Assembly: GCA_009697555.1 (NCBI GenBank)
Contig: WLQV01000055.1
Location: 1 to 7,341, forward strand
Direction of reading: 5' to 3'
Length of the DNA: 7,341 bases
Source: Actinomycetota bacterium
GTDB lineage: Bacteria > Actinomycetota > Actinomycetes > Nanopelagicales > Nanopelagicaceae
Shown: one piece after another, positions 1 to 6,147 of the stretch
Layout of the letters: the number at the start of each line of letters is the position of its first letter
Position numbering within the stretch: the first letter of the stretch is position 1
Program-made: the position numbers and the translations under genes
Notes under the pieces: model-generated
The model's database searches: none
Seen by the model: only the letters and a program-made list of their open reading frames with translations
Told to the model about the DNA's origin: nothing

Positions 1-107
1 AACCTTCGCGAAGAATAGCCCAAGGTTCACATAATAGGGAGCCCCTCAGATTGTCACTACCAATGTTCTATGAGCAGAAGTATGGTGATTTGGATCTACA
101 AAAAGAT
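1..107. other. Left-edge non-coding stretch with short inverted repeats
   Basis: No open frame here is convincing on either strand. Two small symmetric elements are visible: a perfect 10-bp palindrome CTTCGCGAAG at 4-13, and AACCTT (1-6) facing AAGGTT (22-27) across 15 nt. Because the stretch lies downstream of the minus-strand metallopeptidase gene, the 1-27 element could be part of its terminator. Any T-run that would confirm this lies outside the window. GATCTAC also occurs twice (93-99 and 105-111), the second copy overlapping the stop of the metallopeptidase gene. Confidence 0.35.
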
Positions 108-1268
108 CTACTGAGGTGGTGGTCCAAAAGTTGCATATTCGGCAGCCAAAACTTTAGAAAGTACCTTGGCCGCTTCAGCCCAAGTAATTCCATATACATT
201 TTTGAATGCAGTTGGAAAATCTTGACCACGTGCGCCAAGTGCATAAAGAGCCATAGTTGATTGTGGTCCCGCAATCGCAGTTAGGATTTCTGTTGCTGCC
301 GCGCCAACGGTGTAGCCCAAGCTGTAGACACCGCCATTAGAAATGCAGCCGTTAGGTTTGAAACTTTGACCAGGACCTTGGCTAGTTAAGTATTTTAAAA
401 GAGATGCCTCTGAATAGTCAGTGACGGTCGATGGCCCCTGACCGTAAGGGCGATCCTTAATCATCGTGGAATACATATCGTAAGTATCTGCCGCAACTGC
501 CCAACCAATGGAGTTTCCTTGGCCTTCAATTAACCAACAAGGTGCGAAAGTGTTTGCATCGTAACTTCTAGATACGCTAGAAGTTCCAATCCACTGAGCG
601 GCCTGGACTGCGTGGCCATACTCGTGACCAACAATTCCGCCGGTAGTAACCATTGAATCATTAGCAGCGCCTTCGCCACCTTGACCAAAAGTTAAAATCG
701 CATTATCTGAATTCTGAATTGCAGAAGAATCTGCGCCACGACAATTTGTTGGCTTACCGGAGAATTTTCCTGGTGCGGTTGACTTCTGACAATTGCCTGC
801 GATCCGCTGTATTTCTCCCTTGATGTCTCCTGCACTTGCTTTGGCTGCCTTACCGGTTATAGCCCAATCCTTCTCAGCCCATGGCTCGTCCTGTGCGTTA
901 TACATCAACAAATAAAAGTTTTTGACCTGTGAAAATCCAGCCCAAAGTTTTTCGCTGCGCGTTAAAATTGCTTGCACTCGCGGCATCCCACCTACAACAT
1001 CTAGCTTGGTGTTTGGACCCTGGTGAACAACATTGTTTACTTTAGGAGCGGTCTTGTTTGCCGCAATAACATCCTGCACATTTTGCCAAGCTGTCTGCGG
1101 AATATCTGAAACATGGCTTAAGACGTTTGCAAAAGTGATGGTTCCGGTTTGTGCCACCGGCAGAGTGATTGGAATTGGTGCCTTAACTGTTTTGCCGGCA
1201 TTTGCATTTCCGGTAGCTAATCCAGTGAGAAGTCCGACGCTAAGTACCAAGGCCATCAATTTTTTCAT
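108..1268 (-). CDS. Secreted zinc metallopeptidase-like protein (gluzincin-type HExxH)
   Basis: This 386-aa protein starts with a classical Sec signal peptide: MKKL, a hydrophobic stretch at about residues 5-20, and an AxA-type cleavage site ANA|G after residue 24. It is therefore probably exported and not lipid-anchored. The active-site signature is HEYGH at 215-219, followed by WLIEGQGNS at 246-253 with Glu248. An HExxH plus a Glu about 30 residues later in a WxxEG context is the zinc-binding pattern of gluzincin peptidases. Four cysteines (160, 176, 244, 308) could form two disulfides outside the cell. No known family name or substrate can be assigned from sequence alone. The start is supported by the signal peptide; a good Shine-Dalgarno is absent and a -10-like hexamer lies 6 nt upstream. 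The gene lies 63 nt downstream of a tRNA on the same strand. That it is a zinc peptidase is inferred from motifs. Confidence 0.85.
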   Translation of the reverse strand: MKKLMALVLSVGLLTGLATGNANAGKTVKAPIPITLPVAQTGTITFANVLSHVSDIPQTAWQNVQDVIAANKTAPKVNNVVHQGPNTKLDVVGGMPRVQAILTRSEKLWAGFSQVKNFYLLMYNAQDEPWAEKDWAITGKAAKASAGDIKGEIQRIAGNCQKSTAPGKFSGKPTNCRGADSSAIQNSDNAILTFGQGGEGAANDSMVTTGGIVGHEYGHAVQAAQWIGTSSVSRSYDANTFAPCWLIEGQGNSIGWAVAADTYDMYSTMIKDRPYGQGPSTVTDYSEASLLKYLTSQGPGQSFKPNGCISNGGVYSLGYTVGAAATEILTAIAGPQSTMALYALGARGQDFPTAFKNVYGITWAEAAKVLSKVLAAEYATFGPPPQ

Positions 1269-1274
1269 CTCGGA

Positions 1275-1280
1275 AGTATG
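1275..1280 (-). promoter_or_regulatory. Candidate leaderless -10 element for the metallopeptidase
   Basis: On the minus strand CATACT ends exactly 6 nt before the ATG at 1268, the spacing of a leaderless start. It matches the conserved A and final T of the -10 consensus but lacks the first T. I see no convincing -35. The call rests mainly on the same spacing at fprA and permease A. Confidence 0.3.
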
Positions 1281-1331
1281 TCAGAACGTGGATGAATACC
1301 TTTGAAACTTCAGCAACTTAATCGTGAATTC

Positions 1332-1407
1332 TGGTGCGCCTGAAGGGATTCGAACCCCTAACCTTCTGATCCGTAGTCAGATGCTCTATCCGTTGAGCTA
1401 CAGGCGC
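1332..1407 (-). tRNA. tRNA-Arg (anticodon ACG)
   Basis: On the minus strand a full cloverleaf folds: a 7-bp acceptor stem GCGCCTG/CAGGCGC, a 4-bp D stem GCTC/GAGC, a 5-bp anticodon stem TCTGA/TCAGA with loop CTACGGA, a 5-nt variable region, and a T arm with loop TTCGAAT. The anticodon ACG (1372-1374) reads CGU and, if A34 is deaminated to inosine by TadA, also CGC and CGA. The tRNA body is 73 nt (1335-1407), and the 3' CCA is encoded at 1332-1334, so it need not be added afterwards. It sits between fprA and the metallopeptidase gene, all on one strand. Confidence 0.97.
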
Positions 1408-1422
1408 CGGTCGTGCTGGTGA

Positions 1423-1451
1423 AGCCTACCCGTTTTTCTATGTGGTTATAA
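1423..1451 (-). promoter_or_regulatory. Candidate promoter of tRNA-Arg
   Basis: On the minus strand TTATAA (1446-1451, made of the last codon and stop codon of fprA) is separated by 17 nt from TAGGCT (1423-1428), which lies 15 nt before the tRNA 5' end. The spacing is right and the -10 fits TAnnnT, but the -35 is weak. Cotranscription from fprA is an equally good alternative, since no terminator is visible in the 38-nt gap. Confidence 0.33.
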
Positions 1452-2756
1452 AACCCCTAATTTCACTAATTCTGCGTGATTGGCCACTTTCTTGCGAGGT
1501 TTTCCAAGCGGCGCTCCCGCGGCAACTTCAGCAGCGTTGATGCGCTCCCAAGCAGATTGGTCGATGACTACTTTGCCTGCGAGTAATTCAGTGATGTCCC
1601 CGGCAGACTTTGGTTCTGCTGGCAATTGGCTGATGAGTAAATCAATGACATCACTTGCATCACTCTTATTTGTGCCGATAACTCCTGATGGCCCGCGCTT
1701 TGCCCAACCGACAACATAGAGATTGGTATTAGCAACTGCGCCATTCTCATTACGCACTCGACCTGCCTCGTATGGAATTCCCTCGATTGGCTCTGCTTCA
1801 TAACCAATTGCCGAAATAACTAAGCCGGTTTTTACAGTGCTTCTTTCACCATTTGCAGTGACTTTATCGTTAGAAACTTTATTGTGAGCAAAAGTAACGC
1901 TCTCTACTCTCTCTTGACCAGTTATCTCTTCTGGGGCAAGGAGAAAGCGAAACTCTAAAGTGCGCTCACTTGAATTGCGCCCATTTTCGGCAACATGAAG
2001 CATCGCATCGAGATTGCTTGCAACATGCTTTTCTGCATTTTCACCAACACGAGTGATGGCTTGGTGAATTTCATGAGCATCAATAATCACGTTTGTATGT
2101 TCGAGTTTGGCTAGTTCTCGTAACTCTGGTGCAGTGAATGCAGCATGTTCGGGGCCGCGGCGTGCACAGAGAATAACGTGGCGAATCTTTGATTGGTGAA
2201 ATGTACCCAAGGCGTGATCCGCAGTATCGGTGGGATCAAGTTCAATAGGATTAAGTGCCAGCATTCGCGCAACATCCATTGCAACATTTCCTGCACCAAT
2301 TACTACTGCGGTATCTGTATTGAGATCAATTTGATGACCGGCGAAATCTGGATGAGCGTTGTACCAAGGTACAAATTCTGCGGAAGAATGAGAACCTACT
2401 AAATGCTCACCCGGGATTCCCAGCTTTTTACCGATGGATGAACCAGTTGCAATAATTACCGCGTCATAACGCGCCCTTAGATCATCTGTAGATAAGTCTT
2501 TACCTAACTCAACATTGCCAAATAGGCGAAATCCCTCGCTCTTGGCAATCTTTTCAAAGACTTTTGAAACGCTCTTTATTTTGGGGTGGTCTGGTGCAAC
2601 ACCACTGCGCACCAAACCCCATGGAGTAGGAAGGCGTTCAAACATGTCTATCGCAAAGGTGCGCTCATCTGATGCCGAATTTTGAAGCGCTTGTGCAGCA
2701 AAGTACCCAGCCGGTCCGGCACCGACTATTGCAATGGAGTATCTCTTCTGCGCCAT
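1446..2756 (-). CDS. fprA: Ferredoxin/adrenodoxin-type NADP+ reductase (FprA family)
   Basis: This 436-aa FAD flavoenzyme moves electrons between NADPH and a ferredoxin. In actinobacteria such enzymes commonly supply ferredoxin-dependent enzymes such as cytochromes P450. It belongs to the adrenodoxin-reductase/FprA type, not the plant-type FNR. The N-terminal FAD-binding motif is VGAGPAGYFAA at 11-21, followed by the family block PTPWGLVRSGVAPDHPKIK at 43-61. The NADP-binding Rossmann motif is VIGAGNVAMDVAR at 152-164, and ARRGP at 198-202 holds the arginine pair that recognises the 2'-phosphate of NADP. GWAKRGPSGVIGTNKSDA at 350-367 is the conserved C-terminal FAD/NADP segment. Length is close to mycobacterial FprA and there is no fused N-terminal ferredoxin domain. 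The cytoplasmic enzyme's redox partner is not in this window. The ATG has no clear Shine-Dalgarno; a -10 hexamer 6 nt upstream suggests a leaderless mRNA. Confidence 0.96.
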   Translation of the reverse strand: MAQKRYSIAIVGAGPAGYFAAQALQNSASDERTFAIDMFERLPTPWGLVRSGVAPDHPKIKSVSKVFEKIAKSEGFRLFGNVELGKDLSTDDLRARYDAVIIATGSSIGKKLGIPGEHLVGSHSSAEFVPWYNAHPDFAGHQIDLNTDTAVVIGAGNVAMDVARMLALNPIELDPTDTADHALGTFHQSKIRHVILCARRGPEHAAFTAPELRELAKLEHTNVIIDAHEIHQAITRVGENAEKHVASNLDAMLHVAENGRNSSERTLEFRFLLAPEEITGQERVESVTFAHNKVSNDKVTANGERSTVKTGLVISAIGYEAEPIEGIPYEAGRVRNENGAVANTNLYVVGWAKRGPSGVIGTNKSDASDVIDLLISQLPAEPKSAGDITELLAGKVVIDQSAWERINAAEVAAGAPLGKPRKKVANHAELVKLGVL

Positions 2757-2762
2757 AAGAGA

Positions 2763-2768
2763 AGTTTA
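2763..2768 (-). promoter_or_regulatory. Leaderless -10 element of fprA
   Basis: TAAACT on the minus strand matches the actinobacterial TAnnnT -10 consensus and ends exactly 6 nt before the fprA ATG, so transcription would begin at or next to the start codon. The best-placed -35 would overlap the first codons of the divergent plus-strand gene and is poor (CATAGT). The whole divergent gap is only 32 bp (2757-2788), so the two promoters must overlap. Confidence 0.5.
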
Positions 2769-2770
2769 CT

Positions 2771-2779
2771 AGGTAAAGT
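2771..2779 (+). promoter_or_regulatory. Candidate RBS / -10 for the UxaA-like gene
   Basis: AGGTAAAGT lies 9 nt before the ATG at 2789. AGGTAAAG could act as a weak Shine-Dalgarno. Alternatively TAAAGT (2774-2779) fits the TAnnnT -10 consensus and would give a leader of only about 3 nt. The sequence does not decide between the two. I find no good -35. Confidence 0.3.
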
Positions 2780-2788
2780 TGCCGCACT

Positions 2789-3820
2789 ATGGGTATGAGA
2801 GATCTCTTTCACCGAGGCAAAGATTCAACACCAGAATATGTTGGCTATTCCAACAATATTCGTGCCGGAATCCGAGCAAATAATTTCGTAATTTCGCTTT
2901 CGACATGTGCCGATGAGGTTGCAGTAAGAATCAGTCGCACAGACACACTCTTTACAGTGATTGAGTACAGCAGTGAGATCGCAGATGCGCTGGCATCTAT
3001 TGTCAGCCATCCCAATACCGCTAGTGCCTTTCTTTTGAGTTATGGCTGTGAGTTGAAATCTTCACGTGAGTTCGCCGTCGAACTACGAGGACTCAATCCC
3101 AACATTGAATTCTTGGAGTTAGAGAATGGAAATCTCTCAGAATTTGCAATGACTATGGGTCCTGCGGTTATGCAGGAGCTTAAATTTCAAGCAAGTCCTG
3201 GGCTTGAAAATATTGAATCGCCATTAATTGCGGTAATTGCGCCACAGAGCGATGAGAAGATCGCAGCAGTTCTACAGGTATTGCGCGACGCCAAAATTGA
3301 AGTCCGTGAAATTTTCGCCTCTACTAATCAGAGAACAGCACTGGTCGACGCTGCGAAATTCGGCGCCCTCGCAATCGTGAATTTCACCGATGGAAATGAC
3401 TATCCATCAGGAACCTACATTTCACCGGTCATTAATGTCGCAAGCAACTCCGATTTTCACCAAAGTATTGCAGCGGACTTTGATTTAGGAGTTGGAGCCA
3501 CACCAGATGAAATTCTGCTGCGTGTTCAAGAGACTATAGGGCGATCTCCAACAGCAAGTGAAGTTGCGCGATCTTTTGAACCCTTTGGAGCATTGCTTGA
3601 TTCATCAGAGAAGCTTCAGGTTCTCAATGCAGTACTAAGCAACTTTGCTCGAGATCTAGCCCAAAATTTCTCCACTATTGATGCAAAGATTGCAATCGCT
3701 ACCGGTTCTGAGATTAATGAAATAGCGCAGTGCGCAAGTGACGGCTATGAAATCTTTGCAGTTACAGATCATGGTTCATTATTTGGATTAGCCGAAGCGC
3801 TCACTAAGAGATTGCAGTAA
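2789..3820 (+). CDS. Divergent, shortened UxaA/GarD-like (altronate/galactarate dehydratase family) protein
   Basis: This 343-aa protein has no signal peptide or membrane segment, so it is probably cytoplasmic. Two blocks resemble the UxaA/GarD dehydratases, which remove water from sugar acids. Residues 19-47 (GY, RAGIRANN, STCADEVA) match the family pattern GYxRxDGRxGxRNxxxxxPTxxCAnEVA, with Cys40 at the conserved cysteine position. Residues 192-258 (GALAIVNFTDGNDYPSG, ISPVINVASNS, then TASE) match the family segment FTTGRGTPxG...PIxPVIKVxxNs...TkSE. The central part differs: the family's GLECGGSD block appears as VIAPQSD near 149-155, and only about 45 residues separate it from the FTTGRG-like block, where typical members have well over 100. 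About 85 residues after TASE have no family counterpart I recognise. Dehydratase activity is therefore doubtful, and a repurposed or regulatory fold is possible. Family membership is inferred from remembered motifs. An ATG at 2795 is an alternative start. Confidence 0.72.
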   Translation: MGMRDLFHRGKDSTPEYVGYSNNIRAGIRANNFVISLSTCADEVAVRISRTDTLFTVIEYSSEIADALASIVSHPNTASAFLLSYGCELKSSREFAVELRGLNPNIEFLELENGNLSEFAMTMGPAVMQELKFQASPGLENIESPLIAVIAPQSDEKIAAVLQVLRDAKIEVREIFASTNQRTALVDAAKFGALAIVNFTDGNDYPSGTYISPVINVASNSDFHQSIAADFDLGVGATPDEILLRVQETIGRSPTASEVARSFEPFGALLDSSEKLQVLNAVLSNFARDLAQNFSTIDAKIAIATGSEINEIAQCASDGYEIFAVTDHGSLFGLAEALTKRLQ

Positions 3821-3861
3821 AAAGAGAACTCCCCGAGCAACCAGTGGCTGCCCGGGGAGTT
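3819..3861 (-). terminator. Intrinsic terminator of the sugar-transport operon, possibly bidirectional
   Basis: AACTCCCCG (3827-3835) and CGGGGAGTT (3853-3861) form a perfect 9-bp GC-rich stem around a 17-nt loop. On the minus strand the stem is followed by CTCTTTTTA, a U-rich tail that marks termination after the binding-protein gene. The five T residues (3819-3823) overlap the stop codon of the convergent plus-strand gene. On the plus strand the stem is followed by ATTACC, so termination there should be weaker. Confidence 0.85.
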
Positions 3862-3876
3862 ATTACCCTCGGTAAA

Positions 3877-5196
3877 TTACTTGCTGAGCAGTGCCTTAGA
3901 AGCTGCAGTACATACACGACCAAGTTCATCGTAGATGTTACGTGCTGCTTTTTCAGCGGTCTGTGATCCAGTAAGTGCCTTCTGGAATTCTGGAAGGCAG
4001 GTATTGGATACCCAGTTGGTGTAGCCAGGGAATGTGTATTCAGTGTCATAAACACCGATTGCCTTAAGTGCAACTTTGTACTGTGGTGTTGCACCTACAT
4101 AAGCATCTTCAGATGCTGATGCAGCTGTTGGGAAGTAGCCAGTCTCTTTCAAGAAAGTTACTTGAGCTGGAGCCTCACCCATGTAAGAGATCCATTCGAA
4201 ACCAGCATCTGGGTTCTTTGTCGATGCAAAGATGCCGTGTGCAAGTGGTGAGGTGAAGCCTGTGCTTGCACCTGCTCCTGCTGGCATTGCTGCTGTTTCA
4301 ACTTGAGTGCCGTACTTAAAGTAACCAGCTACTTGTACGAAGCTTCCAGTGTGGTGCATAACCATCGCTGCTTTTCCAGTTTGGAAGTTAGCCATGATTT
4401 GGGCGAAACCATCGGATGTAACAGTTGGGACAACAGCCTTATCTTTAACTGAGAGGTTAACCCAGAAAGAGACTGCATCGCGAACTGTTTCGAACTTCAC
4501 TTGACGCAGCAAAGTACGTGGGTTGATGAATGGACCATTCCATGCGTGAATCATCTTTGGAATGAAGCCACCACCACCGGAGCCACCGCGCATTGCAAAG
4601 CCATACTGGTTCTTGCTTGGGTTAGTCAGAGCAATTGCAGTTTGGCGGAACTCTTCAAGTGTGGCAGGAGGCTTTGTAATGCCAGCTGCATCAAAGAGAT
4701 CCTTGCGGTAGTACATCCAGTCAATAAATGTGAACCATGGGACACCGTATGACTTACCGCGCTCTGTAAATGCACCAATAGTGGTCGATACGCCATCTTT
4801 CGCTGGCCAATTCTTAACCTGAGCAGTGATGTCCTTAAGGCCACCAATCTTTCTCATGTCTTTGAAGCGTGCTGCAGTCACCATGAGAGTATCTGGACCA
4901 GACTTTGCAGCTGTTGCAGCAATGTACTTAGTCATCCAGTCATCATTAGTAACTGTTGTGATGTCGAGTGTGATTGCAGGAGACTTCACTTTGAAAGCAT
5001 CTACAACTTTGGCAAATCCTGCGCGCTCACCATCAGATGTGTAGTGATGCCAGAAAGAGATCTTGCCTGAACCCTTTGGGTTCGTCTTTGCAGCTGCGGC
5101 ACTTGCGGATGCTGTTCCCGCAACTCCTGCTGCAGAAGTCATCGCGCCGAGCTTTAGAAAAGTTCTACGCGAAAGACTTGAAATCAAATTTTGCAT
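3877..5196 (-). CDS. ABC transporter extracellular sugar-binding protein (family 1, Tat-exported)
   Basis: This 439-aa protein captures a sugar outside the membrane and delivers it to permeases A and B. The N-terminus carries a twin-arginine motif SRRTFLK at 9-15, a weak hydrophobic stretch at about 16-34, and an alanine-rich cleavage region near 30-36. This indicates Tat export in a folded state. The mature part begins with ISFWHHYT (46-53) and includes GVPWFTFIDWMYYRKDLFDAAG (151-172) and NFQTGKAAMVMHHTGSF (270-286), typical of MalE/UgpB-like family 1 binding proteins. The tryptophans and tyrosines suit carbohydrate stacking. No lipobox cysteine is present near the signal peptide. The only cysteines are 400 and 429, a possible disulfide. 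The gene is last in the cluster, behind its own promoter. The substrate cannot be named; oligosaccharides, glycosides or glycerol-phosphate types are all possible in this family. Confidence 0.94.
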   Translation of the reverse strand: MQNLISSLSRRTFLKLGAMTSAAGVAGTASASAAAAKTNPKGSGKISFWHHYTSDGERAGFAKVVDAFKVKSPAITLDITTVTNDDWMTKYIAATAAKSGPDTLMVTAARFKDMRKIGGLKDITAQVKNWPAKDGVSTTIGAFTERGKSYGVPWFTFIDWMYYRKDLFDAAGITKPPATLEEFRQTAIALTNPSKNQYGFAMRGGSGGGGFIPKMIHAWNGPFINPRTLLRQVKFETVRDAVSFWVNLSVKDKAVVPTVTSDGFAQIMANFQTGKAAMVMHHTGSFVQVAGYFKYGTQVETAAMPAGAGASTGFTSPLAHGIFASTKNPDAGFEWISYMGEAPAQVTFLKETGYFPTAASASEDAYVGATPQYKVALKAIGVYDTEYTFPGYTNWVSNTCLPEFQKALTGSQTAEKAARNIYDELGRVCTAASKALLSK

Positions 5197-5199
5197 TTT

Positions 5200-5205
5200 C
5201 TCACC
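5200..5205 (-). promoter_or_regulatory. Ribosome binding site of the binding-protein gene
   Basis: GGTGAG on the minus strand matches part of the 16S anti-Shine-Dalgarno complement, but only 3 nt separate it from the ATG at 5196. AGGA a few bases further upstream may contribute. It lies directly after the 5210-5241 stem-loop. Confidence 0.5.
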
Positions 5206-5209
5206 ATTC

Positions 5210-5241
5210 CTACTGGCTCTTCGAGGGTGAAGATTCAGTAG
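5210..5241 (-). promoter_or_regulatory. 5' leader stem-loop ahead of the binding-protein gene
   Basis: On the minus strand CTACTG (5236-5241) pairs with CAGTAG (5210-5215). Inside that, TCTTC (5229-5233) pairs with GAAGA (5218-5222). The two helices are separated by a 2x2 internal loop and capped by a 6-nt loop, giving 11 base pairs in all. It has no T-run and is therefore not a terminator. The start predicted from the promoter (about 5239) falls in the outer left arm, so the hairpin would lie at the mRNA 5' end, just before the ribosome site. A role in mRNA stability or translation is inference. Confidence 0.6.
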
Positions 5242-5245
5242 TGAA

Positions 5246-5274
5246 AGGGTAGGTGGGGAACTCCCCTAGGTCAA
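5246..5274 (-). promoter_or_regulatory. Internal promoter of the binding-protein gene
   Basis: On the minus strand TTGACC (5269-5274) and TACCCT (5246-5251) are separated by exactly 17 nt. The -35 matches TTGACA at five of six positions and the -10 fits TAnnnT. Transcription should begin near 5239, leaving a leader of about 43 nt. It lies in the 106-bp gap after permease B, so the binding-protein gene can be expressed independently of and above the permeases. Confidence 0.7.
5255..5266. promoter_or_regulatory. Operator-like palindrome in the promoter spacer
   Basis: GGGGAACTCCCC on the plus strand is an inverted repeat with 5-bp arms (GGGGA/TCCCC) around 2 nt. It lies entirely between the -35 and -10 of the binding-protein promoter, where a bound protein would block or remodel RNA polymerase. 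No regulator gene is in the window, so an operator role is inference. Confidence 0.4.
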
Positions 5275-5302
5275 CGAAAAAGGGGGTAAAACTATAGGAT
5301 TT

Positions 5303-6145
5303 CTACTCTTTTAGGCTGCCCGCGGTGATACCCGCGACCATTTTGCGCCCTACTAGGGCAAAGCCGATAACCACTGGCAGAAGGCTCATAATCGCTGTGG
5401 CGGTTAGCAGCTGCCACGGCAATTGGAATTCGCCGATCATTTCACGCAAACCAACGGGCCAAGTACGAGACTTGTTTGATGAAGTCAACATGATTGCAAA
5501 GAGAACATCGTTCCATGCGGTAATTGCAGTGAGCGTTCCTGTTGCGGCAAGACCTGGCAAGACAAGAGGTAAGGAAATACGCCACATAGCACCAAGGCGC
5601 GAGCAGCCATCAACTCTTGCTGCATTCTCTAGATCAGGAGGCAATGAATCAAAGAATCCCTTCATGAGCCAGATCGTTGCCGGCAATGTGAAAGTTGTAT
5701 AAGCAAAGGTGAGACCAAAATAAGTATCTAGCAAATGGAACTTGTACATCATGATGTAAATAGGTACGAGAAGTAAAACACCTGGGATCAACCGAATAAC
5801 TAAGTAGGAGAGCAATACTCCTTGACGCCCTTTAAATTTTGCACGCGATAAGGCGTAGCCAGCTGCAGTTCCAAGTACCAAACTCAGAAGCACAGTCATG
5901 CTACTTACGATGAGGCTGTTACGAATGAGAACTGGGAAATTAGTATCACGCCAAATATGTGTGTATGCCAAGAAACTAAGGTTTTTAGTAGTGAGCATCG
6001 TTGGGTAACGAGTAATGGAGACTTCCTCACGAAGGGAAACATAGAAAGTCCAAAATAATGGCAAGATTGCAAAGAGAACTAAGCCAGTAATGCCGACATT
6101 GGCCATGTAGTAAGAGAACTTCTTTCGTACCTTTTTAGGCTTCAT
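5303..6145 (-). CDS. Sugar ABC transporter permease B (MalG/UgpE type)
   Basis: From the ATG at 6145 this is a 280-aa inner-membrane subunit with about six hydrophobic segments (roughly 16-37, 77-99, 110-133, 143-162, 197-219, 247-266). The EAA loop that docks with the ATPase is clear at 173-194: ENAARVDGCSRLGAMWRISLPL, with the invariant DG. The C-terminus MVAGITAGSLKE matches the usual (F/Y)VxGLTAGAVKG ending of MalG-like permeases. A TTG at 6151 in the same frame would add MI, but it is only 1 nt from the Shine-Dalgarno. The ATG is 7 nt from it, so I chose the ATG. The gene begins 2 nt after the permease A stop, so the two are translationally coupled and should form a heterodimer. Substrate is unknown. 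Confidence 0.94.
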   Translation of the reverse strand: MKPKKVRKKFSYYMANVGITGLVLFAILPLFWTFYVSLREEVSITRYPTMLTTKNLSFLAYTHIWRDTNFPVLIRNSLIVSSMTVLLSLVLGTAAGYALSRAKFKGRQGVLLSYLVIRLIPGVLLLVPIYIMMYKFHLLDTYFGLTFAYTTFTLPATIWLMKGFFDSLPPDLENAARVDGCSRLGAMWRISLPLVLPGLAATGTLTAITAWNDVLFAIMLTSSNKSRTWPVGLREMIGEFQLPWQLLTATAIMSLLPVVIGFALVGRKMVAGITAGSLKE

Positions 6146-6147
6146 GA

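Noticed and set aside
93..111. GATCT/AGATC hairpin at the end of the metallopeptidase gene as a terminator
   Set aside because: The stem is only 5 bp and AT-rich, and neither strand has a T-run after it.
1332..1407. Integration (att) site at the tRNA 3' end
   Set aside because: No repeat of the tRNA 3' end, integrase or mobile gene is present in the window.
3804..4094. Minus-strand 96-codon frame overlapping the binding-protein end
   Set aside because: It runs through the terminator hairpin and is out of frame with the real binding-protein gene; the composition is not protein-like.
5255..5280. GGGGAAC as an ECF-sigma -35 on the plus strand
   Set aside because: No matching -10 (CGTT/GTT-type) lies at 16-17 nt, and it would drive transcription into permease B in antisense. 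The minus-strand housekeeping promoter explains the site better.
5210..5302. Riboswitch or attenuator leader before the binding-protein gene
   Set aside because: The expected leader is only about 43 nt with one simple hairpin, no terminator and no known aptamer motif.
5325..5702. Plus-strand 125-codon open frame inside permease B
   Set aside because: It is antisense to conserved transmembrane and EAA-loop codons, with no ribosome site and no recognisable motif.
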